Position numbers and translations under genes: made by a program. Of a stretch of 64,000 nt of DNA, positions 11,101 through 22,511 are shown in pieces (the first letter of the stretch is position 1; each line of letters opens with the position of its first letter). The notes below the pieces were generated by a model. The model was not told where the DNA came from. It was given only the letters and a program-made list of their open reading frames with translations, and ran no database searches. Source of the stretch: Glandiceps talaboti (taxonomy: Eukaryota > Hemichordata > Enteropneusta > Spengelidae); the NCBI RefSeq assembly GCF_964340395.1, contig NC_135556.1, positions 12,773,410 through 12,837,409 on the forward strand, written 5' to 3'.

Positions 11101-14018
11101 ATTGTAGGTTGGAAAATAATGCTAATTTGGAAATACCATTGTAATAAAACCAAATGGCCATCAGCTTGCAAAATTTGCCTTGTTCTTCCGACTGTACAGA
11201 AAACACGGTGCTAACACCCTCGTTGGCATGTTTCTACCATGCTTCACTATTATTATGATAGTTCTAGGTTTTATTCCACAGTACATTTGCATAAGTGCCA
11301 GTACTTTGTCTGTTTTGATGTATTTGTCATGGCTTCAAGTTGTTGCAGTTTCAAAACTGATATATATTTCAATTGTTGCTTTTATGTTACAGCGTCTAAA
11401 CTCTGCAATTATCTACGACCGAGATTTCAACTACAACTTCTTTGGTTTCAAGGTAAGTACATCACTCTTTTGATCTTTCAGTTATTTCTGTTTTTCATTG
11501 TGTAGACCATAGATGTAAAACACAGTTTGGTTTCACTTCTAACACCAGTTCAATATTTTGCCTAACCATGTCAATTTTACTGGGCTGACAAAATATTCAT
11601 ACATTCAATGAAAAATAAAACTAATCTTAGATATAAAGATTCACTTCTTATAACGTGTTGATAGTTTTGTTCCTCGAACTGTTCTAGTCATACATGTTGG
11701 ATTTTAGGCTATCATAGAGTAAACTGAGCGATTTCACCCACTGCTGTGATGTCCACAAGACAAAGTCACACAGTATGTGGTTTTGCGGGCTCAGACATGT
11801 TCCTATTCTCTATTCAATGTCAAAGTTGTGACTTACAAATGTTGCACAACATGCCAAATAAATGTTGACATTTTCTAATATACATATCTGGTAATTTCTC
11901 CATATTTTCATTAAACACTGTTTACATGGTAAACTCTACCTTTATACTATAATCATTTTACTAAGGCTCTTGATCATGACTATGGTATGCATGAAATTAT
12001 GCCAGTTCTTCAGATTTTGTGTCATTGTATAGTTTCAAAACTGAGCACACAGCTTGTGAGATAGGAAAATATTGCACAGAGTACCTACAGTACTATGTAG
12101 GCAATATCACAATTCTCAGTACCTGAAATACAATATTACTGCCTTGGTGCATCATAAAAATAATGAACATTCAGTTTCGTGGTCGACACCATTACTTACA
12201 CCTCACGCACTTCACATGCATTTTACTATAGGCGCACATGAAAATAAGTCAAGGTCCTTGTTCTATTTTGACCCTCTAGCATGATGTAAAAAGCTATTAC
12301 GGGTACCGAGAATAATACGGTTGTCAAAATTCAAACACAATGTACATGATTAAATGTCATACAGTACAATGATTCCATCATAATTATACTAATGTGTTAT
12401 AAAAATTCAAACATGATGTACATGGATGTAATACCATTACAGAAGGGCGCACTGATTCAACCATGCATATTTTTCCTACAGACACTTGAGAGGTCTTACC
12501 TGTTGAAGGTTAATGGTAAAGTTGCTGAGAGACCACAACACATGTTGATGAGGGTATCAGTTGGAATCCATCAAAATGATATAGATGCTGCTATTGAGGT
12601 GAGTGTTATACATTGTGTTGTCAAAGCTGGACATCTACAGTATCATTTACAGTGGATGAAAAAAAAAGAAATTATTTGTGAATGTACGGTAATAAACCTA
12701 TAACCAATTTTATCGAGTCTTTATAAAATAGAATGCAACTCAGACCAATTTCCCTGAAAATTCACTGTCTTGTTGAAGGAAATTAATCATTTGTATTTTC
12801 TCAGTGTTAACATATAGTTAGTGGCAGCCATATTGGATTTTAAATGAGTTGGTTTTCATGTAGTGGCTATTGTTTACAATTTTTATAATCCGTTTTTTTT
12901 TCTTGATTTAAACTGAAATACGTTGGACCATGTGCCCTCTAATGATAGCCAAATTTTGTTCTTGCGAGTCAGAATCAAGAACTGGGATTTCTTGCAAGTC
13001 ACAATAGTAAGAGATAGGGGAACACCAAATTTTGGTCTATCACTAGAAATTATGTGTGCCACTGACACGTCAGATTAGCTTAGCGGACACACTGGTGTTG
13101 AATTTTTCTTGAACAAAGTAACAGCAAAAGTTGAGCCTTGTATTACAGAGATGCAGTAAATGTTGATTAAACTATACTTCAATTTCCTATTTACATGTCG
13201 TGTATATATTGCCAACACTAGAAGTGAACCTTTCCATTTCTGTTTTGTTTCACAGACATACAATTTGCTGTCAGAGAAGTGGTTTACCCATGCATCCCCT
13301 ACATTGTTCAATGCTGGTACATGCAGACCACAACTCTCAAGGTAAATAACATCAATGTACATGTATATAAAGGCCAGTATAGAAAGAAATGGATATCTTC
13401 CATTATGCCCATAGTTTCTATTTATAATTTAGTTGTCTGATGTTTCCCTAACTATTTGACATTTCCTTTCTCTATGTAGTTGCTTCCTGCTGACAATGAA
13501 GGATGACAGCATAGAAGGAATCTATGACACATTAAAACAGTGTGCCTTGATTTCAAAGAGTGCTGGAGGAATTGGTGTTAATGTTCACTGTATTAGAGCT
13601 TCTGGTAGTTACATAGCCGGGGTAAGTGATATCATCTCACCCTAATAACTTGTCTAAACAGAGAAGATATTTGAGTTAGAAGAACAACATGCAATTATTC
13701 AATAGTTAAAAGGACAAAATAATACAGAAAAACATTCCCTATATTTGTAGCATACAGTTCCCCATGTTATTGCCCACTACTATTTTGACAAATGCTTGAG
13801 AAAAGATATGCCGAGGCTAAGGACTTGTTGTGTTCAAGTTTCTGAGTAGTGAAATGTCAGAGAGATGGATTATTAATATAGAGAATTTGATCTCTTTGCA
13901 CAGACTAATGGTAACTCTAACGGTCTGCTGCCAATGTTGAGGGTTTACAATAATACTGCAAGATATGTTGACCAAGGAGGAAACAAGGTAAGATATAGAC
14001 TGGTACAAATTTTGAAAT

Positions 14019-14051
<33 letters not shown>

Positions 14052-17000
14052 TGACAATGGTGGGGGTATACCAAGGTGGGATGTTTGAAAATGGGGGGGG
14101 GGGGGGGTATCAAGGGGGAAATAGTGAAAACTGGAGGGAGGGGGATAAACAAGGTAAGAAACAGACTTGCACAAGTTTGAAAACTGGAGGGGGGGGGGTT
14201 AAACAGTGTATAGAACTGTATGCTTTGTACCAATGTGACCTCTAAAGCTATTTGATATGCCTCTCTGACAGGAAATTCTTGTGATACATGGTAACTCCGA
14301 AAAAATAGTGCAAAGTGTCCCCAGTACCAGGTTAACCCGGTTTATATGTTGTTTATTTAACACAAACACTTTTCATGTATGGTTCTTTCTTAGCGTCCTG
14401 GTGCCTTTGCTATATATTTGGAACCCTGGCATGCAGACATATTTGAGTTTCTGGATGCCAAGAAGAATACAGGCAAAGAAGAACAGCGTGCTAGAGATCT
14501 CTTTTATGCTTTGTGGATCCCCGATTTGTTCATGAAACGTGTTCAAGATAACAAAGACTGGACATTGATGTGTCCAAATGAATGTCCTCGACTGCATGAT
14601 ACATGGGGGAAGGAGTTTGAGGAGCTTTATGAAAAGTAAGCCATGCTTGTTAATGTTTACACCCCCTCCTTTCAACTGTAAGATGCCTTCATGGTGGTTC
14701 TGACAGGGAAGCCATGGAAGGGTTTACTGATCTGAAGTATACAAAACTACGCTTTTTACCACTACTGAACTGAGCTTCAGTCAATCATGCTGTAGGCATG
14801 GCAAAATTGTGCATGTGTCAGTAAACGACTTAGTAAAAGACCAGTTGCCGTGGTAATTGTTAAGGATATTTCTTCGTTTTGAAATTATTGAAATGAAAGT
14901 GCAAAGTACACACATGTTGTAAGATTCAATGCAAAGTAGTAGTTTTATATCAGGCCTGACCAGTGTGCCCTCCAAGTCAATTTGACTCGCCACTGATGCA
15001 CACAATTTGGAGTGATGCACCAAAATATGGTGTTCCCCTATCTCTTACTATGTGATGACTCACAAGAAATCCCAGTTTTATCATTTTGACTCACAACATC
15101 AAAATTTGGCTGTCATTAGAGAGCACACTGGGCCTGACAGTGTTTGGCGGGTAATATACTTGTGTCTATTTTGGAATTGTTCAAACCAATACTTATGATA
15201 GCTTGACCATACTGCAGCACTTTAAATTTTAAAAAAACCTGATTGTTGATCAAAAAGTTTAATCTCGAAACTACTGCTCTAATTCATCTAATGGGAGTGT
15301 TTGTAGGTGTGTCCAGATGAAGAATTATTGAAGACAGTATTACTCCTTGTCAATGTTTATTTTTATGGCTTTGTAAGCCAACACTTGGTTTGAATTGATG
15401 TTTAACCATGATACTATTCATTGGTTAGGTACGAGAAGCAAAACAAAGGCAGGAGAACTATCAAAGCCCAGCAGTTGTGGTATGCAATCATTGAAGCTCA
15501 AACAGAGACTGGAACACCGTACATGTTATACAAAGATGCAGCCAACAGCAAGTCAAACCAACAGAATCTAGGAACAATCAAATGTAGTAATTTATGTACA
15601 GAAATTATTGAATACAGTAGTGCTGATGAGGTGAGTTGGTCCTTGTTTTAAGTTTATTCAAACCACAAAAACTTGTTAAAGTGAACTTCAAATTACTGAT
15701 GCATAACAGAGTTGGTATATGTATGTATGCATGCATGCATGTATGTATGTATGTATGTATGTATGTATGTATGTATGTATGTATGTATGTACTATGTATG
15801 TATACATGAGCTGTAAAATTGCTTTCAAAATAACATGAGTTTTCATGTTAAAACAATCATTGTTACTATTAATAAAACCTTCATCATAAATTAAAATATC
15901 GCAATAAGGGAAGGGAATTAAAGTGGAACAAAGATGACCTTTTGAATTACTTTCTGTACAGCTTTTCAAATATTAATACAATACTGAATTTTAGTTTTAA
16001 ATTGACATTTCTTAGTGTCATTGCATTTCTTGGTTTGTCTTCTTTTTTTTAACAGGTGGCTGTTTGTAACCTCGCATCCATAGCTCTAAATATGTTTGTC
16101 AAACCAGATAAAACGTATGATTTTAACAAGTTGATTGAAGTCACTGGTGTGATTGTACGAAATCTAAACAAAATTATAGAAGTCAATTTTTATCCCATTG
16201 TAGAGGTGAGTAATGGTGTGGGACATTATTCCTCAATTTTTTTATTTATTTTTTTTCATTTGGCCAAGGAAAATATGCAGCTCATTTTATAAGTAGCTGG
16301 TAAAATTGGAAAAGTAGGCAGTAATACCTACAGGGGAGACCCAGGAAAATGCCCGTAATGGATGTGTAGTGATTGAAACAAAGAATTTATAAACACAACT
16401 TCCTGGAAAAGTAGCTTACAGGAAATTACGGAGTAGCTGGTTTTTTGGCATCTACCAACCCTTGTCCACATCCCTGAATAACATGGCATTAGTATTTTCA
16501 TGAAGAAAAGTATTGGATAATAGTATGAATTTGTGAAGTTCACCTTCAAGAAATAAAAGTGAACGATAATTACAATTCGGAACATTTGTGACAGACTAGA
16601 CTGACCAGTAAATAAATCTCACATTTTCTGTTTGAATACAATATATATTTTTGAATCCTATGTGACTTACGCATGGTGTGTAATGATGAATGTTCTGATT
16701 ATCTGAAACATTTTCTTTTGACTGTCACTGTGACAGATTTGAGACTTGCAAGAAATGGCTTGAAAAGGAAAATCGTCCTATCTCATATTGCATCTAAAAC
16801 GAGCCATATTTTACAAAAAAAAGTATTTTTCATAGGAAGAAAAATTAATGTCGTGGAACTGAATATCACGTTTAAGTCACGGGGAGGGGGAAAATTGTAA
16901 GTATTGTGAAATATCTTGTGATACGCAATTCTGAACGTTTGTGACATAGACTGACCAGTAAATAAACCAGAGCAGAAGGATGTTCAAGTCATGGGGGATT

Positions 17001-20000
17001 GCAAGTTGATTGTGTAAGGTGATGCTAACAGAGTTCATTCATACTTAACAGGCTCGCAACAGTAACATGCGTCATCGGCCAATTGGTATCGGTGTACAGG
17101 GTCTAGCTGATGCGTTCATTCTGATGAGATATCCATTTGATAGTCCTGAGGCTCAGCATCTGAATAAACAGATCTTTGAGACAATCTATTACGGTGCCTT
17201 GAAAGCCAGTTGTGAACTTGCAAAGGAACAAGGTCATTATGAAACATATGAAGGCTCACCAGTCAGCAAAGGAGTAAGTAATAAATGATGCCTTGTTCAA
17301 CTAACGTGTATATAGAAAGTTGAAAATAATTGCACTGAAAATGTACAGATTTATTCCCGAGATAAGTAGTTGCTAGTGTAGTAATGGTAAGAATACAAAA
17401 TGAATTATTGTAATTAATGGAAGTACAAAGAAAAAATACACTACAATGGTATCAATACACCTTAGGCTGGTTATAGGAAAGACAAAAGATTTCATGGTTT
17501 GGCCACTAGGAGTGCTGTTTGCAAGCTGTCTTGGGGCCAGAAGTAAGGATAATATACCCAAAAGTCATTCTAACTTGAGTCAATCCTAGCCATTATAGAG
17601 TATTTGGTTGTAATGCACAACATTAATTTACCCAATAATAATAAGCTCTTCTGTTATGCAAATTAAGTATCAGATTTTAGACTAAGAAAACCACACTAGG
17701 GTATAAACCAGATGTACAGACCAGATGTAGTCATGTACAGGTGTGACAATGTTTGGCTATGCATAATTTTGCCCTTGAACCGTACACTGCATTTATCAAA
17801 ACAATTCTATGGAAAAATTGCATTTGAATTCCCCAAGTTTGAGATGGTTTTTTCACAGAACGTACTGTATTCTTAGGGTTTTTGTGTATGTTTTGCGTTG
17901 TGAGGTAAAAAATCCCGTATTTTTTTCTCCCTTTCCAGATTCTACAGCAGGACATGTGGGGTGTAACACCAACAGATTTGCATGATTGGGATGCTCTGAA
18001 GAAAGACATTGCCAAATATGGAGTTAGGAATAGTTTGTTGATGGCTCCCATGCCAACCGCTTCTACAGCACAGATCCTTGGAAATAATGAAGCAATTGAA
18101 CCATACACTAGTAACATCTACTCAAGGAGGGTATTGTCTGGAGAATTTCAGGTGTGTAAAGTTGGTCGAGATATGTTATTCCCAATGTTTTTCTTAAATG
18201 AGGGTGCTATCTGGAGAATATTTTCCGACAACAACGAAAGATATTGGGGGATTACATAATCATGCCCCTCAAATACAATTTATTAAACATTTGTAAAAAC
18301 CATGACAATCTAATATCCCTTGATTCTGTATTGAGTGCATCTGCTTCCCATTCTACAGTTCATGACATTATTCATATTGTCGATAATTTTAATGAAATCT
18401 AAATGAACTTGTTGATTGAGGAATAGTCTTTTTTTTTAATGCAAGTGTTTATGCGTCTCTTTCTACAGGTGGTAAATCACCATCTCCTCAACGACTTGAC
18501 AGAACTTGGTCTGTGGAATGATGATACAAAGAATATGTTGATTGCCAACAATGGATCTATCCAGGTAATCTTTGAATACATTCCTAAGTATTGCTAAATA
18601 AGTTGATGAAAACGTGATTGTTTTACTTGCATTGTATACAGTAATGGAAAAAACTTGGTGGGGGTTAGACATTTCGATAGAAAGTTACTCTAAAGACGAA
18701 TGGTAGAACACGTCAGCAAAAAATGACATGGTTTGCCTTAAAACATCAGAATTTTGTTTTGGGAACCTCCCAGTAAAGTGACTGGGCAACTCGGATTTCA
18801 CAGACCCACCATCTTTATCAAAAAATACTGAATTTTTCATTTTCCTGACATGAAAGTGATAGTACCAATTGATTTCTCTTGCCCATTTTATACTAGGTGC
18901 AAAAGCTGCTGGTTGCCAAAATGCACAATTTGTTATATTTGTATCTTAGACTTCAGCATCTACGTAACAAGGAAAGAAAAGGGTCATTCGAGATTTGTAT
19001 TGAGATTGAAATCTGGTATTCAATTCGCTAAAATGGTTTATATACTCTCTCAAGGCCCAAAGTAGAATTTGGATAAATTGTTTTGAAAAAAAAACTTGTA
19101 TATAGGTACTAAAGGCTATAGAACAGAGTAAAGAAGAATATCAGGAGATGAAATGATGATACGGTGTACGTTTGGGGGTGGAATGGTAACAGAACCTGAA
19201 GAAAGGTTTCATAGCTGGTGGATATTCACTTATTCCTTGCACAATGCCAGAATGGAATCTCTTACCTTTAGCCATTCAACAATCAAAGACAACAGACAGT
19301 TTCAAATCTGCCCTCTCCAGCATTGATATAACCGATCTCATAGCTCGTGCTCACCTGAAGACGAGCGAGATCTGAAGGACGCCGCCAATGTGATGATAAT
19401 CCTTTTTAGATGTTTACACAGTATAGAAGTAGAAGATAAGAGATACAGAGCAGTGACTTCATAGTTTTATCTGTGTGTTTTACAGGACATTGAGGGTATA
19501 CCAGAAGACATCAAGATGTTGTACAGGACAGTTTGGGAGATATCTCAGAAGAACATTATCAACATGGCAGCAGATAGAGGAGCTTTTATTGACCAGAGTC
19601 AGTCACTTAACATACACATAGCTGAACCTAACTATGGCAAACTATCCAGTATGCACTTCTATGCCTGGAATAAGGTAAGAATCTCTATGGGAATTTGTCT
19701 TTTACACAATTGACTGTGAGGGCGCTGTTATGAGTTTTTTTCCACTAAGTTGTGTAATGTGCTTTTTCTGATTCAACGCAACAATTTACTCTAAAACAGC
19801 ATATGAAAGCATGGTGCCATCTGGGTCGATACATCTGTCGGGGGGGGGGGGGGGCATAATCTTGGCCACTTATGATTTTAGATACAAACTTCTCCAAAGC
19901 ATTGAAAGACACACCCACCAACCAACCCACCTTTTCATAACATTACACTTCTATGTGTTTGAGAGGCACAGACTTCTGGTTTGTCTATTTTAGAATAAAT

Positions 20001-20829
20001 AAATCATTTGAAAATTCAGTTTTATTGAAATGACAGTCTAGGTGCGAGATGTTATACAAAATACTTCAGGAAAATAATTTGAAAGCTGGTATGCTATATT
20101 TCTGGTAGCCACCTTGCCATCACTTTCAAAAGAAGTGTTACAAGAGGGCACCCCACGTCAGGGAAAATGAGGGCTAAAAATCACATGACTACATGACAAA
20201 GTCAACAAAATATGACTACAACAACTCTGAGTTTATAAAGATTGTGTCATATGATCAGAAACAAGTCACCTGAATGTTTTGACTGGTTGAGAATGCAACT
20301 ATCTTTTGCTATGGATTTCTAGCAATAATGATTTACAATTGTACAATGATTATGACGTGGTGACGTTCATCTGGGCCAAAAGACACCTAAACAGCACACC
20401 TCGAGTGGCCTTAACGCTACCAACTTTTGTCCAAAATATGGCATGTTGAAACACTTGGAAAAAAGTGACTAAAGTGTACATAATGTCACAGTGAAAAATT
20501 ATGAAAAATGAGTTTTGATTAAGGGTGGAGATGGGGGGGGGGGGCACTCTTTTGTGGCACTTTTTCAAAATCATGAATATAGTTCGATTTGTAACATCAG
20601 TACTTGTACCCAAACGACTTGTATTATCATTTCACAGGGCTTGAAGACAGGAATGTACTACCTCCGTACTAGACCAGCTGCTGACCCAATCAAATTCACA
20701 TTAGATAAATCATCACTTAAACAGACCCAAACTCAAGCTGCAAAGGCAAAAGAGGAAGCCCAGAAAAACGAAGCTGCAATGGTGTGTTCATTGCAAAACA
20801 AGGACGATTGCCTTATGTGTGGATCTTAA
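8129..20829 (+). CDS. RRM1: Ribonucleoside-diphosphate reductase large subunit (class I, alpha), complete, 17 coding exons
   Basis: Reduces ribonucleoside diphosphates to deoxyribonucleotides in the cytosol together with the RRM2-type small subunit. Coding exons: 8129-8153, 8294-8382, 9689-9866, 10986-11086, 11393-11452, 12482-12598, 13256-13341, 13480-13621, 13904-13987, 14394-14635, 15429-15630, 16056-16205, 17052-17273, 17939-18151, 18469-18564, 19486-19674, 20638-20829. All introns are GT-AG and the phases join cleanly to 2388 nt, 795 residues plus TAA (human 792). The N-terminal ATP-cone starts [14 protein letters not shown]. Catalytic features are intact: redox pair C220 and C446, N429, thiyl-radical C431 and E433 in SNLCTE, the radical-transfer tyrosines Y739/Y740 in GMYYLRTRP, and the C-terminal shuttle C790/C793 in CLMCGS. 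The start may be 8129 (MTMYVNKR) or 8135 (MYVNKR). The second is closer in length to the human protein. E2F-like sites suggest cell-cycle control. Confidence 0.97.
10087..10231. mobile_element. MITE with CAGTGTTTT-type ends, RRM1 intron 3
   Basis: Starts CAGTGTTTTATTTAAGGGCG and ends GCAAAAACACTG, with a core containing GTAGGTAAAATCTACC. A shorter relative lies at 54170-54283. The CAGTG termini resemble hAT elements, but no clear 8-bp duplication survives. Confidence 0.45.
10297..10467 (+). mobile_element. hAT-type MITE copy 1 (RRM1 intron 3)
   Basis: 171 bp. Starts CAGTGTGCCCTCTAA and ends TTAGAGGGCACACTG, a perfect 15-bp inverted repeat. It is flanked by the 8-base direct repeat GCAGTCAC (10289-10296 and 10468-10475), the hallmark of hAT transposition. 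No open reading frame, so it depends on a transposase made elsewhere. The interior matches the copies at 12929 and, inverted, 14961. Confidence 0.85.
12929..13094 (+). mobile_element. hAT-type MITE copy 2 (RRM1 intron 6)
   Basis: 166 bp with decayed ends (CATGTGCCCTCTAA and GCGGACACACTG) and an interior closely related to the 10297 copy, in the same orientation. The flanks CGTTGGAC and GTGTTGAA do not form a perfect duplication, so this looks like an older insertion. It lies about 160 bases before exon 7. Confidence 0.75.
14021..14051. repeat. (TG)n microsatellite and G-rich tracts, RRM1 intron 9
   Basis: About 15 TG units, followed at about 14093-14108 and 14190-14199 by long runs of G. The tract lies just after the exon 9 donor site, so it is transcribed in the pre-mRNA. 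Confidence 0.9.
14961..15130 (-). mobile_element. hAT-type MITE copy 3 (RRM1 intron 10), inverted
   Basis: 170 bp, starts CAGTGTGCCCTC and ends GAGAGCACACTG. The interior matches the 10297 copy in reverse orientation (for example ATCTCTTACTATGTG). It is flanked by a perfect 8-base duplication, GGCCTGAC (14953-14960 and 15131-15138). Confidence 0.85.
15716..15800. repeat. (ATGT)n microsatellite, RRM1 intron 11
   Basis: About 18 tetranucleotide units, with a GCATGCATGCAT variant near the left end. It lies about 85 bases after the exon 11 donor site. Confidence 0.9.
19190..19420 (+). mobile_element. LINE 3' fragment, RRM1 intron 15
   Basis: In one plus frame from about 19219 the sequence reads a typical non-LTR retrotransposon terminus: a [17 protein letters not shown] block (in complete elements a F-P-R-T-x-x-x-W-N-x-L-P motif), then DSFKSAL, ending at the TGA at 19373-19375. 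The remaining 3' part reads AAGGACGCCGCCAATGTGAT. Everything upstream is lost. The family cannot be set more precisely by eye. Confidence 0.55.
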
Positions 20830-20898
20830 ATTGAAGACATTGTGCTGTGACAATTACTGTGTGTGTGTGTGTTGACTGATGTCATAAATGATATGAAC

Positions 20899-21454
20899 TA
20901 GGAATATAAAGTTGGTCTCGGATTCAAAATCAGATTCATATCGGAGGACATTCTCATGTTGAGCCTCAGGTTCAGTCTCATATCCGAAAAATCATGATAA
21001 CGCAAAAAAAAAAAAAAAGCAGTCCAGACTATAGGAAATGTTCCCCCTTCATGCTTGCTTGATGGGAAAGGGAATGTCTCAGCTAGCCTGCATGGCGAAA
21101 TTACCTGAAAATCAAGAGATAAAAGTTTGTCGCCAAGACATTTGTGAGAGGTCAAAGTTCAGCTGATGTGTTTGTTGGTAGGTGCACTATTCCAATGATG
21201 GAATCTGCATTGCGGCCGTTTAAAAAAAAAATTTCTTATTTAAAAGTCTGTAGAAGTAATATTTTACAATGGGTGAGAAGTGGGACATTTCCTGTACTCG
21301 CTATGTTATAATTTCTTGTTTGACCGCTTTCTGGTGTTGTTGTGATTTTTCAAATATGAGACAACCTGAGGTTCAATATTAGACTGGCTTCATATTGTCC
21401 TCCATTGTGAATCTGAATCTGATTCTGAATCTGAGACCAACTTTATACTCCTTA
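20899..21454. mobile_element. Inverted-repeat (fold-back) element in the RRM1 3' UTR
   Basis: The left arm (AATATAAAGTTGGTCTCGGA onward, from about 20899) is the reverse complement of the right arm ending at about 21454 (CTGAGACCAACTTTATACTC). Further matching blocks lie within (GGAGGACA against TGTCCTCC; GCCTCAGGTTCAGTCTCATAT against ATATGAGACAACCTGAGGTT). The arms total about 100-150 bases each, around a unique centre. It lies between the RRM1 stop codon and the first AATAAA. No coding capacity. Confidence 0.7.
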
Positions 21455-21459
21455 ATAAA
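21454..21459 (+). terminator. Candidate RRM1 poly(A) signal
   Basis: This is the first AATAAA downstream of the RRM1 stop codon, 625 bases after it, directly at the right end of the fold-back element. A second AATAAA is at 21601-21606. Which one is used cannot be told from sequence. Confidence 0.45.
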
Positions 21460-22511
21460 CTGTCTATAACCATTAATAATGTAATGTAGTTATCAACTTT
21501 ACATTTGCTCTACCTATGCAATATTTGACCTCCCTCTAAGAACTTTGACACATTTGCATAAATATTCCAGACTTGACTTGTGCATAATGTGATTTACAAA
21601 AATAAATTCTTGTAGTCTCCTGAGTATTTTAGCCCTCATCCATTTCAGAATGTGAACTCTATTTATGCAGTAACTGGTAGGATACACATATTCAAGGCAA
21701 ATGGCATCATTCACATTGCAAAGAATAATAACACTTTTATATAAAGAATGAACAGAAATTGTGTATTTTTCTATGTTTCAATTTCAAGTGCTGAAGATTG
21801 TAGCAGGCTTTTTTTTTACACTTTGTAGTGTACACTGTATATAGATGACCATTCAACATTAAATCTTGCATTTGGGTTTGTAATCTGCAAATACATATTT
21901 AATATACGTTACACTGGTATTACTTTTTGGGGGGGTTCTTTCAAGAAGTTCTTTCCTTTCAATTTAATTTATTTCCCAGCCTACTCTGCAGTAGGTTTAT
22001 TTCATTCTTTTGGTAAGATATTAAAGGGTACCCCAGTTATGGGGGGGGGGGGGGGTTCTAGCAAATTTGCAAATATTCCTTTTCCCACAATTTTAGTGGG
22101 GGGAACCCTAGGAAGGGAATCTGGTAAAATTTACTAAGAATATCACACCTTGTACGTGGGGGTGGGTGGGATGACTCCTGTAACACAAGTGTAAAGCTTT
22201 GATAAGATTCCTGTACCTTTTACCAATGACATTCGTTTTTGAACCACAGCAACACTAACAATGGAGAAATCTATCAAATTTACATTCTATCCTATGTGGC
22301 GTAATTTTGATTTGATTTTCCATACTTTGAATCACAATTTTAGCATTTTCTGTGGAAAGGTTTACCTCCTTAACCCCAAACTCTTTGTATGGTACCCTTT
22401 AAATTTTAGCAACATGTGACGTATTGTATCCTTTTTTAGGATGAGATTCTTTGAATATCAGAATAAATTGATATTACTCCTTTCGTTACCAATTTCAGCT
22501 TTTATTACTGA

